Assembly (NCBI GenBank): GCA_012719495.1
Contig: JAAYAG010000005.1
Location: forward strand, 1 to 43,098
Reading direction: 5' to 3'
DNA from: Bacteroidales bacterium
Lineage (GTDB): Bacteria > Bacteroidota > Bacteroidia > Bacteroidales > Prolixibacteraceae
Length of the DNA: 43,098 nucleotides
Shown here: positions 7,383-16,647 of the stretch, one piece after another
How the letters are laid out: the number at the start of each line of letters is the position of its first letter
How positions within the stretch are numbered: position 1 is the first letter of the stretch
Made by a program: the position numbers and the translations under genes
Notes under the pieces: model-generated
Seen by the model: only the letters and a program-made list of their open reading frames with translations
Told to the model about the DNA's origin: nothing
The model's database searches: none

Positions 7383-7965
7383 TATATTGATGAAAAAAGT
7401 GATTTTTTTTTCCTTTTTTTATTTTCTCTGGTTCCTTTCTGGGAAAGGCTTATTCTATAAGGCAAACAGTCCAAAAGTAATAAGTTTTAGTTTGATCAAT
7501 GCAGCATGTTTATTTTTTCTGATGAACTATCAAGGCATAATTAACTATTTTAAAGATGGGCAGATTATCGATTTAGGTAACAGACAATTAGAAGTAGTAT
7601 ATACTCCGGGCCATACAATGGGGTCAACTACGTTTATTGATTAAAAAGCAGGTTATGGGTTTAGTGGAGATTCATTTGGAACAGGGCTGTTGTTGTTATC
7701 TGTTAATTTCTCAACGTTTATCGCATCATGCGAAAAAATTATTGACATTATGAAGACAGACAATATTAAGTATTTATATCCAGGTTATTACAATAATAAT
7801 AGTGTGGAAACTCTATTTAAAATTGAAGATATGCTGACTTTAAGTAGAAATGTTATGTCTGGCAAGATAAAAGCAAGTTCAAATCCCGATAATACATTTG
7901 GATTGAAGCTATTAGTTGAGGGTAATGGTTATAATATAACATTTAATGACTCGGCGCTTAAGTGA
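7378..7965 (+). pseudogene. Broken metallo-beta-lactamase-fold hydrolase gene
   Basis: One reading frame carries a recognisable C-terminal half of an MBL-fold hydrolase: DGQIIDLGNRQLEVVYTPGHT (residues about 62-82 of the upper part), then MGSTTFID, then a TAA at 7642-7644. The same frame continues past the stop with KAGYGFSGDSFGTG and EKIIDIMKTDNIKYLYPGYY, matching the next metal-ligand (GFSGDSFG) and YPGH regions of the family. The upstream HxHxDH metal site is absent: the frame before about 7540 is a low-complexity hydrophobic stretch, and the sigma gene lies beyond it on the other strand. The last His of the family's YPGH is Tyr here. So the gene has lost its 5' part and carries an in-frame nonsense codon. 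Stop read-through is unlikely given the missing catalytic half. Confidence 0.75.
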
Positions 7966-8290
7966 GCAATTAGTCATTTTTCCATGATTCATTGAACACA
8001 TAGAGGCACTTTGTAGCTTATTCAATAGGATAATGCGCAAATTATGTTTTTTTCTTTTTTTGAGGCTTTTTTGAAAGGGACTCAAGTTTATCATCTGATT
8101 ATTCTGTAATTTTAGGAACAGATTAACAAATCCACATATTCAGTTTACTTATTTTCGTAGTGATTTTGAATTTTACCGAACTCTTACAATATTTTTTGCA
8201 GGCTGATGGAATAACGTAAAATATACAATATGCAATAATTCAGGTTTCTAAGAGTTTTTTGTTATTGGTAAAGCAACCTTATATAATAGA
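7966..8290. other. Intergenic region upstream of the beta-helix lipoprotein
   Basis: AT-rich, with no supportable coding frame; a 60-codon minus frame here has no leader, no family signature and an unlikely composition. The T-rich tract at 8044-8070 has no strong stem. It must contain the promoter of the lipoprotein gene at 8291, but I see no convincing TTTG/TAnnTTTG pair. Confidence 0.4.
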
Positions 8291-10171
8291 ATGATGAATA
8301 AATTAAATTATTTTTTTCGCGCAGGTGTTTTGGCTACAATAGCCATAATATCTTTCGCATGCAGCTCTCCTGTTGAAACATACCAAGGACCTGTGAAAGA
8401 CAAGAGTTTTTATGGGCCTCAGGCTCAAGTGTATGAACTGCCCAGCGTGCCGGGGAAAATCTATTATGTTTCGCCTGACGCCGATGTAAATGCAGATGGA
8501 TTAAGCATTGAAACCCCAACAACTATCGAAGTGGCAATTTCAAAAGTTGTTTCGGGCGATGCCATTGTAATGCGTGGGGGAGTATATCGTACGGGTAATT
8601 TGACATTTAATCAGGGAATTACAATTCAGCCCTATCGCGACGAACAGCCAGTATTAAACGGTACATTAATTGCCGCTGACTGGAGCAAAACTGCTGATGG
8701 CGCTTGGGTTACCAAGTGGGATTATTTATTCCCCGGCGCTCCTGAAAGCTGGTGGAACCGCCAACACGAAGAGAAATTCACCCCTCTTCACAGGTTCAAT
8801 AACGATGGGATTTTTGTTGATGGAAAATTCCTTGAATCGGTTGCTTCTAAAAAAGATGTGGTTGAAGGAACATATTTTGTTGATTATAACACTAAAGAAA
8901 TATATATTGGAACAGATCCTACTGGAAAAACCGTTGAGATCACTGCTTTTAGAAAAGCCATTATGCGCACTATTGCCGATGTTCATGGCAAGAAATCTGA
9001 TGGACGTGGGCCCGTAATCAAAGGTCTTATCATTACTCAGTACCCCGATACTATGGTTCATATTGATGGGTATTATCCACAGAAGGTTTCTTCTGAAACA
9101 GAGCATGGAAAAGATGTGATTGGTACCGTTTTCGAAAATTGTACATTCTCAAAATGTTTTAGAATTGGTGTATTTGCGATAGGCGACAGTATGGTAATGC
9201 GTAATTGCAAAATTATCGATACCAATACAGAAGGTCTTTATCTTGTTGCTTCATCAGATGTGCTCCTCGAACGGAATATATTTGCAAACAATAACATCGA
9301 ACGCTGGACTGGTTTTTATCCCTCATCGGTAAAGATTTTTAATCAAACTCACCGGGTTGTATGCCGCAATAATCTTATTATCGATCAGCCAAATTCAAAC
9401 GGTCTTTGGTACGATGTTGGTAACCGCGATGGCGTTTTTGTCAATAATTGGGTCGAAAATATAGGTAATGTACAGAAATTCAAAGAAAAGGAACAAATTT
9501 GGTCTAACTTTAGTGGCTTTTTCTATGAAATTTCAAGTCATGCAATTTGTGCAGGAAATGTTTTCCTTAATTGCGAACAGGGCGCATTTGTGCTCAATAG
9601 TGCCAATGTTCAGCTTTGGAACAATACGTTTGTAAACAGTACTGCCAGTTTTGGCCGTAATAGCCGTGGCGACGGTAATGATCATTTTGGCTGGCATATT
9701 AATACAGCTCCCGGAGTCGATGCACGCGAAAATCATATTCTGAAAAACAATTTGTTCTATATGCAAAAAGACTTATCGCGTAATTCATGGTCGGCATGGC
9801 AACCGGCCGATATGTGCGAACGGCTCAATAAGTCAACACTTACTGCAGAAAACAATAATTTCTATGTGTATGAAGCTGACGAGTTGGAAAATGGACTGAT
9901 TCTATGGAGTCCTGCCAAGGCCGAAAAGTGTACTGATACCCTTAGCACCCCGGAAGAGCTTACTGCTCTTTATCCCGAATTCTCAACAGAAAGCAAACTT
10001 TTTAAAGGAATTTCAACTCCTTTTCTTACAAATGTTAGTGCTAACGATTTTTCACTTAATGCCGAGAGTGCAGGAAAACTAAAAGCTGCAATTCTGCCCG
10101 AAGAGATAATCAAGGTGATGAATGTCAGCGATAAAAAAGCTTCTTTTGTTGGGGCATATATGCCTGAATAG
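8291..10171 (+). CDS. Surface lipoprotein with right-handed parallel beta-helix
   Basis: 626 residues. A lipoprotein signal ends at SFAC (Cys24), followed by SSP. Residues about 55-110 read KIYYVSPDADVNADGLS...TTIEVAISKVVSGDAIVMRGGVYR, the entry motif of DUF1565/pectate-lyase-like proteins ('YYVSpdGsD.n.G' then 'GD.i.l..G.Y'). From about 230 to 490 repeated N-rich turns (FENCTFSKC, RNCKIIDT, ERNIFANNNI, CRNNLIIDQ, AGNVFLN, WNNTFVN, KNNLFYM) mark the coils of a parallel beta-helix. Proteins of this type are polysaccharide lyases, epimerases or glycosidases; the active site cannot be assigned here. It is probably anchored in the outer membrane facing glycan substrates. It is a single-gene unit with its own terminator; the divergent region upstream holds the dead MBL gene. 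No neighbouring carbohydrate-utilisation (SusCD) genes are seen. Confidence 0.85.
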   Translation: MMNKLNYFFRAGVLATIAIISFACSSPVETYQGPVKDKSFYGPQAQVYELPSVPGKIYYVSPDADVNADGLSIETPTTIEVAISKVVSGDAIVMRGGVYRTGNLTFNQGITIQPYRDEQPVLNGTLIAADWSKTADGAWVTKWDYLFPGAPESWWNRQHEEKFTPLHRFNNDGIFVDGKFLESVASKKDVVEGTYFVDYNTKEIYIGTDPTGKTVEITAFRKAIMRTIADVHGKKSDGRGPVIKGLIITQYPDTMVHIDGYYPQKVSSETEHGKDVIGTVFENCTFSKCFRIGVFAIGDSMVMRNCKIIDTNTEGLYLVASSDVLLERNIFANNNIERWTGFYPSSVKIFNQTHRVVCRNNLIIDQPNSNGLWYDVGNRDGVFVNNWVENIGNVQKFKEKEQIWSNFSGFFYEISSHAICAGNVFLNCEQGAFVLNSANVQLWNNTFVNSTASFGRNSRGDGNDHFGWHINTAPGVDARENHILKNNLFYMQKDLSRNSWSAWQPADMCERLNKSTLTAENNNFYVYEADELENGLILWSPAKAEKCTDTLSTPEELTALYPEFSTESKLFKGISTPFLTNVSANDFSLNAESAGKLKAAILPEEIIKVMNVSDKKASFVGAYMPE

Positions 10172-10191
10172 TTGTAATCGATGATAATAGG

Positions 10192-10228
10192 AAAAGTGTT
10201 TCAACAAATAGTTGGAGCACTTTTTTTT
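10192..10228 (+). terminator. Terminator after the beta-helix lipoprotein gene
   Basis: AAAAGTG-T-TTCAAC pairs imperfectly with GTTGGA-G-CACTTTT around a 5-base loop (AAATA) and runs into eight T. It begins 20 bases past the TAG at 10169-10171. The T-run also lies at the 3' end of the convergent MFS gene. Confidence 0.75.
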
Positions 10229-10233
10229 AGTAT

Positions 10234-11598
10234 TTATTTGTTTCGTTGTAGCGAAAACCAGATCCCGGGGACACACAAAACGGCAAACAGCATGAAGCTA
10301 ATTCTCATGCTTTTCAGGTAAAGATCAGTAGTCTCGGGGCTTATTTGTTGGTCTTTCAACAGCATAGAAATAAATATTGTGGCAGTCATCATGCTTAGTG
10401 TTTGACCAAAAACCCGCATGGTAGCACTAGTTCCCGATGCTATTCCGTACTCCAGTTTACTTACCGATCCCATTATTGCGTTCGTGTTTGGCGATGAGAA
10501 TAAGCCAAAGCCAAGTCCCAGCATCACCAATACTGAAATGATATAAAATAACGAGGTGTCTTTGTCCAGCATTGAAAACAGGAAAAGACAAGCAAGCGTT
10601 ATTATCATTCCTGCTGAAGAGAGGATGCCCGGCCTGGTTTTATCTGACATGCGACCTGTCAATGGGGCCGAAATGGCCATCATAATAGGTTGGGCTACAA
10701 GTATTAACCCTGCATCTCTCGGAGTTAGTCCTTTGGATATCTGTAAATATAAGCTGAGCAAAAATCCTATTCCCGATGTTGCGGTGTAGTGAATAAGGGC
10801 TGCCAAATTTGAATACGAGAACAATTTATTGGTTTTGAACAGATTAACATTAAAAATAGGCGATTGGATTCCTTTCTCGTACCTGAGGAAAATAATGAAA
10901 AGTAATAAGCCAGTGGCAAAGAGAAAACTACCATACCCGGATAGTATTTTGCCTCCACCGTAAACAATTCCGACTATGGCTACAGCATAAATAAGGCTTC
11001 CTTTCCAGTCGAAAGTTGTTTGGATCAATTCATCATCATTGTCACGCAAATTTATGTGTGCCAGTATTATGGCAACAATTGCCAGTGGAACAGAAGCAAG
11101 AAATACAAACTGCCATCCGCCAAGCTGGGTGAGCAAGCCGCCAACAAACGGGCCAACAGATAACCCCGTGTACACCGATCCAATGTTTAATCCAAGTGCA
11201 ACACCTCGTCTTTCGGGCGGGTAAGCAGATGTTACAATAGCCATGCCCGTTACTTGCATCATTGCTGAACCTGCTCCTTGAATAGCACGAAAGACTATAA
11301 ACGTTGGAATATTCGGACTTAATGCTGCTGCAAGAGAAGATAGTGTGAAAAGGTAAAGTCCAATTTTGAAATATTTAGCGCGTCCATTTTGATCCGATAA
11401 TTTGCTCACCGGAAGTAAAATAATTGCATTCGTGAGTAAAAAGGCATTGATCGTCCAGCTTAGGAGAGTAGCACTACATCCGAAAAACTGCTGAATATCG
11501 GGTAAACTTATATTTACTCCCGATAACATAAACGGGTTCATAAACGAAGCAAACATCGTGGTGAGTAATATCGGCAGTAAACTTTTTTTTCTTCCCAT
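10234..11598 (-). CDS. MFS transporter, DHA2-like drug:H+ antiporter type
   Basis: 454 residues with about 14 predicted membrane segments. The N-terminal half has the major facilitator features: MLSGVNISLPDIQQFFG, a loop with LPVSKLSDQNGRAKYFKIG (motif A-like GxLSDrxGRr) and RAIQGAGSAMMQVTGMAIV (motif B/C region of DHA2 exporters, with the Arg and GAG). The sequence YPPERRGVALGLNIGSVYTG is the usual cytoplasmic loop of this subfamily. DHA2 members export drugs, dyes or bile-type compounds using the proton gradient, and the inner membrane is the site. The substrate is not predictable. AAAGAGAGAAAG precedes the ATG as a purine-rich ribosome binding site. The gene is convergent with the beta-helix lipoprotein gene and shares a gap of about 60 bases with it. 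Confidence 0.9.
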   Translation of the reverse strand: MGRKKSLLPILLTTMFASFMNPFMLSGVNISLPDIQQFFGCSATLLSWTINAFLLTNAIILLPVSKLSDQNGRAKYFKIGLYLFTLSSLAAALSPNIPTFIVFRAIQGAGSAMMQVTGMAIVTSAYPPERRGVALGLNIGSVYTGLSVGPFVGGLLTQLGGWQFVFLASVPLAIVAIILAHINLRDNDDELIQTTFDWKGSLIYAVAIVGIVYGGGKILSGYGSFLFATGLLLFIIFLRYEKGIQSPIFNVNLFKTNKLFSYSNLAALIHYTATSGIGFLLSLYLQISKGLTPRDAGLILVAQPIMMAISAPLTGRMSDKTRPGILSSAGMIITLACLFLFSMLDKDTSLFYIISVLVMLGLGFGLFSSPNTNAIMGSVSKLEYGIASGTSATMRVFGQTLSMMTATIFISMLLKDQQISPETTDLYLKSMRISFMLFAVLCVPGIWFSLQRNK

Positions 11599-11667
11599 CT
11601 TTCTCTCTTTTGATTTTTTAGTAGTGCAAAAATATTCAAATGAAACACCATATATACAATTGAATCA

Positions 11668-11943
11668 TTATTTATTACGCTTTCTGTTTGAAGGTGAATG
11701 TATGTTGAACTCATTCGATGCATTATTGTGTTCGACTGAAGAATTTTCCTCAGAATTTACGGTGTTTTGTATGGTAATTTCTCGAAATTTATTTGTGCTT
11801 ATGTCGAAAATTTCAAAGCCGAATATCCCGATTTTATCACAATGGTCAGGAGGATGAACCATGCAAATGCCAATAGTTTTGCCGATGTGTATAATGATTT
11901 TATTCCACATTTTGTGGATTTTTGATTGCTGATTTTGCTTCAT
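11668..11943 (-). CDS. Possible small hypothetical protein (91 aa)
   Basis: The only long frame on the minus strand between the MFS and PEP-synthase-like genes. The first third (KMWNKIIIHIGKTIGICMVHPPDHC...GIFGFEIFDIS) has a folded-protein look; the rest is polar and Asn-rich. No signal peptide, family motif or clear ribosome binding site is visible. A plus-strand frame overlaps most of it (11558-11857) with no better composition. It could be a real small gene or chance in AT-rich DNA; I lean slightly against it. Confidence 0.3.
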   Translation of the reverse strand: MKQNQQSKIHKMWNKIIIHIGKTIGICMVHPPDHCDKIGIFGFEIFDISTNKFREITIQNTVNSEENSSVEHNNASNEFNIHSPSNRKRNK

Positions 11944-11946
11944 TGG

Positions 11947-11979
11947 GTTGAATGTTCTCCCTTTTTTGTACTATTTTCG
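11947..11979 (+). promoter_or_regulatory. Weak candidate promoter of the sensor/ATP-grasp operon
   Basis: GTTG at 11947-11950 and TATTTTCG at 11972-11979 resemble the Bacteroidota -33 (TTTG) and -7 (TAnnTTTG) elements, 21 bases apart, with one mismatch each. The predicted transcript would start near 11986 with a leader of about 48 bases to the ATG at 12034. Confidence 0.25.
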
Positions 11980-12033
11980 AACTGAATTTGAACTGGGCAG
12001 ACAAACTGCCAGAATACTTAATTTCATACGAAG

Positions 12034-15000
12034 ATGCAACAGAATTCAGGTGTCGATAATAAAGGGAATGGTGCAGATAGCTTTTTGTACTATAATTCGG
12101 CTGATTTTTTCCAACTGGTTGAATTGTTGAATGACAGCAATAGTGTGGAAAAATGTCTTCGTAATTTTTTTGATCGTTTTACATCGCTTTTTGCCCAGTT
12201 TAAACTAACAGTTACTGTTGAATACGATGATTATTGTTTCGATTCTGGAAAAAGTAAAAAGTCTGATTTGTATGTTCTCCATGAATTCACCACACCTGAA
12301 GGAAAATCTGGTAGTTTAAAGATTGGGTACGATAGAAGCAATGTTTCTGATAATTCAGTATTTATTACAGAAATAACTGCATTTCTTGAAAAAATTATTC
12401 CCGTATTAAGTGCCCGGCTCGCGGTATTTGGCTATGAAAAATTGTTGACTTTCAATAAAGAACGCCAGAAAGAGTTACAAGGCATCAATAATACAACTGA
12501 GATAATAAGGAAAAGTGGTTCACTCGACGAGCTTTTTCAGCAGATATGCTCCATGTTGCCCGAGGCGATGCAGTATCCTGCACATACCGCAGTGCGATTG
12601 GTTTATGAAGGGAAGGCTTATGTTTCAGATAATTTCAAAGAAACCCAATGGGTGCTCAAGCAAATGTTCGATACCCCCGATAATAAGTATGGTTCACTTG
12701 AAGTTTATTATCTGAAAAAATTCCCCAATGCTGGCGAAGGTCCATTCCTAAGTGAAGAGCGAAACCTGATTAACAATCTTGCAGCGCTCATTTCGGGAAC
12801 CGTTTCAACAAAGGCCCTGAAAGATCTGCTTGTCCGAAATGCTGAACGGTTAAAAGAACTAAAAGGAATAAACGCTACTTCTGAAATATTAAAAAAAGGA
12901 CTGCCGATACAGCAGTCGTTGAGTGAGTTGGTGAATATTCTTCCTGCTTCGTGGCAATATGTTGAGTATACAGTTGCCCGCATTAGTTATGGCGATTTAG
13001 TATTCGAAAGCCAACAATTTGAAGAAAGTCCCTGGCGGATGGCTCAAGAATTTGAGAGTCCGAAAAAACAAAAAGGCCTCATAGAAATTTTTTATACCCG
13101 GCAGTTCCCCGATGAAGACGAAGGTCCGTTTTTAAAGGAAGAACGTAACTTGCTCATTAATATAGCGAATCTTATTTCGGGTATAGCTACTCGCGAAGTT
13201 TTCAATAAATTACAACACGATAATACCGAGAGGCTTAAGGAATTGCGGGCGATTAACCAGACTTCAGTAATAATTGAAGATGGAAAACCAATTGATGAGA
13301 CCCTGCAGGCTATTTGTGATATTTTGCCACAATCGTGGCAGCATCCTAAATGTACTGTGGCCCGAATACGTTTCGATGGTAAAAATTATGTGAGTAAAAA
13401 TTTCAAAGAAACGATTTGGGGCCAAAAGGAATATTTTATTACTATCGACAATAAAAAGGGCTTGATTGAAATTTTTTATACTAAAGAATTTCCATTCGAG
13501 TATGAAGGCCCATTCCTCGCAGAAGAACGAAACTTGCTTGTCAACATAGGAAAACTCATCAGTGGTTATCTCAATAATTATAAAGGGCGTGAAATATACC
13601 ACAAAAATGTTTTCATGTCGAATCAGATGCACAAAGCAGAGGAATATCGTAAGTCGTTGATTAGAAATAAAAAACCGCTTCAGTTATATTTTAACCAGCA
13701 AACCATCGATAAGTATGTGTACCTCGACATGATGAAGTACAAAATAAAACACATACTTTTTGTGGCCACTCTTTACGATGCATTTGTGTTGGAAAACGAA
13801 GACTCCTTCTTCGAAAAATTCATGGGCGAAATATACCAGTACAGCTTGTTTTCGCTTCCCCGTATTACAGGAGTCTCCACTGCAGAGGAAGCCCTCGAAG
13901 TGCTTGAAACTACTCAGTTTGATCTGGTAATTCTTATGGCAGGCCTCGATCGGGAAGCTCAAATAATTCTAAGTGAGAAGATTAAACAGCAAAATGAATC
14001 GTTGCCGGTATATTTGTTGTTGAACAAGAAAAGTGATATGCGTTATTACGAAGAACTGGTGCCAACCATCGGTTCTGTCGATAAGATGTTTGTTTGGAAT
14101 GGTGATTCGTCCATATTTTTTTCCATTGTAAAGTCTATTGAAGACAAAGTTAATGTTGAAAATGATACGAAAATTGGGTTGGTAAGGGTTATCCTACTTA
14201 TCGAAGATTCACCCCTTTATTATTCAAAATACCTCCAGATATTATACGGTATCGTCTTCGGACAAGTTCAGCAGCTGTTGCCCGAGGTCGAGAAAAACGA
14301 GCTCGACAAAATTTGCAAAATGCGTTCGAGACCAAAAATCCTTCATGCCCGAAATTGGGACGAGGCGATGATGATATTCGACAAATACCAGGATTTTATG
14401 CTTTGCGTAATCTCTGATGTAGAATTCGAGCGAAGTGGAAAGATGGATATCAACGCCGGTGTAAAGTTTATAAAATATGTAAAATCTAAAATTTCAGACT
14501 TGCCAATTATCCTTCAGTCTTCAGAAGATGAAAATGAAAATCTGGCCAAAAGGCTGAAAGTAAAATTTATAAATAAAAATTCTGAGACCTTGTTGACAGA
14601 TATTCGTAAATACCTGATCAGTTATTTAGGTTTTGGAAACTTTACATTTCGCGACAAGGAAGGGAATAAAATTGGTGTGGCTAAGTCGTTACGCGATTTT
14701 GAAACTTTACTGCGCGACGTTCCTGATGAATCGTTTTATGTGCATGCACACCAAAATCAGTTTTCACTTTGGCTTATGGCTCGGGGCGAAATACAGCTTG
14801 CAAAAACGATGAATTCTCAATTGGTTGATGAAAATACTGATCTGAGGTTGGCGCGCAACGAATTTCTTGAAGCTATTCAAGCATATCGAGAAGTAAAGAA
14901 AAAAGGAAAAATTCTTCAGTTTGATGAGACATCAACCCTTGATGAGAAAAATATAGTATCGTTTGCCAGTGGTTCATTGGGGGGCAAAGGGCGTGGATTA

Positions 15001-16647
15001 GCATTTATTAATACCCTGATTAACAATATAGAATTTCCCGAATTAAACGGAAAAATCAACATCCTGGCTCCAATTACAGTCATTATTGGTACCGATGAAT
15101 TTCAGAGTTTCATTTCGCGAAATAAGCTGATGCCTTACATAATAGATTCCGATGTTTCGTTTGAAAAGCTTAGGGAAATATTTGCGCAAGGATCATTGTC
15201 TCATTCCCTCGAAATGAAGCTTAAAGATTTTGTTTCGCAAATTGATAAACCAATTGCTGTTCGTTCGTCAAGTATTTCTGAAGACTCACTTACACAGCCA
15301 TTTGCAGGTGTTTTCGATACGTATATTGTACCCAATGGCGACAGCAATAAACGGTTGGTTCTTGAAAATATTGAAACAGCTATTAAATTGGTTTTCGCTT
15401 CAATTTATTCTGATAAAGCACGGCTATATTTCCGTGCCATAAATCATAAAATTGAAGAAGAAAAGATGGCTGTAGTTATACAGGAACTTATTGGAAGTAA
15501 GTATGGAAAGCATTACTATCCACATATAAGTGGGGTTGCCCAATCGTATAACTATTACCCTATAGGGCATATGAAACCTGAAGAGGGATTTGCAGTAGCA
15601 GCCGTGGGGCTGGGATCATATGTGGTTGATGGGTGGAAAGCTTTCCGCTTTTCTCCTGTATATCCTCGCTTATCGATGTATACAGTTAAAGACTTGCTGA
15701 ATAGTACTCAGGTTCAGTTTTTTGCACTCGATTGTGAACAGAATAACATCGACTTTTTGAAAGATGGGGAATTTGCTTCTTTAAAACTTTTAGACATAAG
15801 TGTTGCCGAAAATGATGGTGCGCTAAAACATTGTGTATCTGTTTACAACCGTGACAACGATAGGGTAGAGCCAGGATTAAGTGCGCGGGGGCCACGTATT
15901 GTTAATTTTGCCGACATTTTACAGTTTAACCATATTCCCTTAGCCCAAACAATTTCCTTATTGTTAAATGCTGTTAAAGAGGCTTTTGGTTCGCCTGTTG
16001 AAATTGAATGGGCAGTTAACCTCGACAGAACAAAAAATAACTTACCAACGTTTTATCTTTTACAAATTAAGCCATTGGTTGGTACTCAGTTCTTTAGCCA
16101 TATTGATATCAATGCTATAGATAAGAATAAAATGCTGTTGTTTACCCGTTCTAGCCTTGGTAATGGTGAAGTAAAAGGGATTTGTGACGTGATTTATATT
16201 GACCGGGAAAAATTCAGCAAGTTGAAAACCCTTGAAATGGTTAATGAGATCGAATACCTGAATAATATTATGGTAAAAGAAAACAGGAATTACGTACTTA
16301 TCGGACCAGGTCGTTGGGGGACCCGCGATCAGTTTTTAGGAATTCCAGTTATCTGGACGCAAATTTCGAATGCGAAAGTAATTGTTGAGGTCAGTTTGGA
16401 AAATTATCCACTCGACTCATCGCTTGGCTCGCATTTTTTCCATAATGTTACGTCGATGAACATAGGGTATTTTTCCATACAACACCGATCGAAGACAGAT
16501 TTTATACTGTGGAATGAATTGGAAGAACAGCAAGTTATTGCTACAACAACACATTTCAAACATGTGCGTTTCGAAAAACCATTCACTGTATTAATGGATG
16601 GAATGCAGCGCACCTCTGCAATTATAAAGGGCGAAGAAGATGATTAA
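12034..16647 (+). CDS. Hybrid sensor, receiver-like and PEP-synthase-type ATP-grasp protein (1537 aa)
   Basis: Residues about 1-140 are a divergent N-terminal module. Three tandem repeats follow (about 142-268, 270-396, 398-513), each with KERxKELxxIN, a LP...WQxP...ARI core and EGPFLxEERNLL...LISG, a GAF-like sensory unit. About 569-690 is receiver-like (KIKHILFVAT...FDLVILMAGLD). About 718-860 is a fuller receiver with ILLIEDS, a candidate phosphoacceptor Asp near 795 (CVISDVEF) and a Lys in VKFINKNS. From about 975 comes the nucleotide-binding module of PEP synthase/PPDK: GSLGGKGRGLAF, IAVRSSSISEDS, FAGVFDTY, QELIG, and near 1320 EIEWAVN...LLQIKPL. The C-terminus has IGPGRWGTRDQFLGIPVIW. 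The phosphohistidine domain and PEP-binding barrel are absent, so it is not a PEP synthase. It overlaps the regulator gene by 8 bases. It probably binds ATP and signals; the target is unknown. Confidence 0.85.
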   Translation: MQQNSGVDNKGNGADSFLYYNSADFFQLVELLNDSNSVEKCLRNFFDRFTSLFAQFKLTVTVEYDDYCFDSGKSKKSDLYVLHEFTTPEGKSGSLKIGYDRSNVSDNSVFITEITAFLEKIIPVLSARLAVFGYEKLLTFNKERQKELQGINNTTEIIRKSGSLDELFQQICSMLPEAMQYPAHTAVRLVYEGKAYVSDNFKETQWVLKQMFDTPDNKYGSLEVYYLKKFPNAGEGPFLSEERNLINNLAALISGTVSTKALKDLLVRNAERLKELKGINATSEILKKGLPIQQSLSELVNILPASWQYVEYTVARISYGDLVFESQQFEESPWRMAQEFESPKKQKGLIEIFYTRQFPDEDEGPFLKEERNLLINIANLISGIATREVFNKLQHDNTERLKELRAINQTSVIIEDGKPIDETLQAICDILPQSWQHPKCTVARIRFDGKNYVSKNFKETIWGQKEYFITIDNKKGLIEIFYTKEFPFEYEGPFLAEERNLLVNIGKLISGYLNNYKGREIYHKNVFMSNQMHKAEEYRKSLIRNKKPLQLYFNQQTIDKYVYLDMMKYKIKHILFVATLYDAFVLENEDSFFEKFMGEIYQYSLFSLPRITGVSTAEEALEVLETTQFDLVILMAGLDREAQIILSEKIKQQNESLPVYLLLNKKSDMRYYEELVPTIGSVDKMFVWNGDSSIFFSIVKSIEDKVNVENDTKIGLVRVILLIEDSPLYYSKYLQILYGIVFGQVQQLLPEVEKNELDKICKMRSRPKILHARNWDEAMMIFDKYQDFMLCVISDVEFERSGKMDINAGVKFIKYVKSKISDLPIILQSSEDENENLAKRLKVKFINKNSETLLTDIRKYLISYLGFGNFTFRDKEGNKIGVAKSLRDFETLLRDVPDESFYVHAHQNQFSLWLMARGEIQLAKTMNSQLVDENTDLRLARNEFLEAIQAYREVKKKGKILQFDETSTLDEKNIVSFASGSLGGKGRGLAFINTLINNIEFPELNGKINILAPITVIIGTDEFQSFISRNKLMPYIIDSDVSFEKLREIFAQGSLSHSLEMKLKDFVSQIDKPIAVRSSSISEDSLTQPFAGVFDTYIVPNGDSNKRLVLENIETAIKLVFASIYSDKARLYFRAINHKIEEEKMAVVIQELIGSKYGKHYYPHISGVAQSYNYYPIGHMKPEEGFAVAAVGLGSYVVDGWKAFRFSPVYPRLSMYTVKDLLNSTQVQFFALDCEQNNIDFLKDGEFASLKLLDISVAENDGALKHCVSVYNRDNDRVEPGLSARGPRIVNFADILQFNHIPLAQTISLLLNAVKEAFGSPVEIEWAVNLDRTKNNLPTFYLLQIKPLVGTQFFSHIDINAIDKNKMLLFTRSSLGNGEVKGICDVIYIDREKFSKLKTLEMVNEIEYLNNIMVKENRNYVLIGPGRWGTRDQFLGIPVIWTQISNAKVIVEVSLENYPLDSSLGSHFFHNVTSMNIGYFSIQHRSKTDFILWNELEEQQVIATTTHFKHVRFEKPFTVLMDGMQRTSAIIKGEEDD
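12457..13575 (+). repeat. Three tandem sensory repeats inside the ATP-grasp protein gene
   Basis: Three coding repeats start near 12457, 12841 and 13225, a spacing of about 384 bases (128 codons). Each ends with a Glu-Gly-Pro-Phe-Leu, Glu-Glu-Arg-Asn-Leu and Leu-Ile-Ser-Gly block. The protein repeats are clearly related but DNA identity is moderate, so the duplication is old and kept by selection. The N-terminal module before them (GSLKIGYDRSN...LSARL) may be a fourth, more diverged copy. Confidence 0.8.

Noticed and set aside
12034-16647. Calling the gene a PEP synthase (ppsA) or pyruvate phosphate dikinase
   Set aside because: Only the ATP-binding N module is present; no swivelling phosphohistidine motif and no PEP-binding barrel follow, and the long N-terminal half is sensory.
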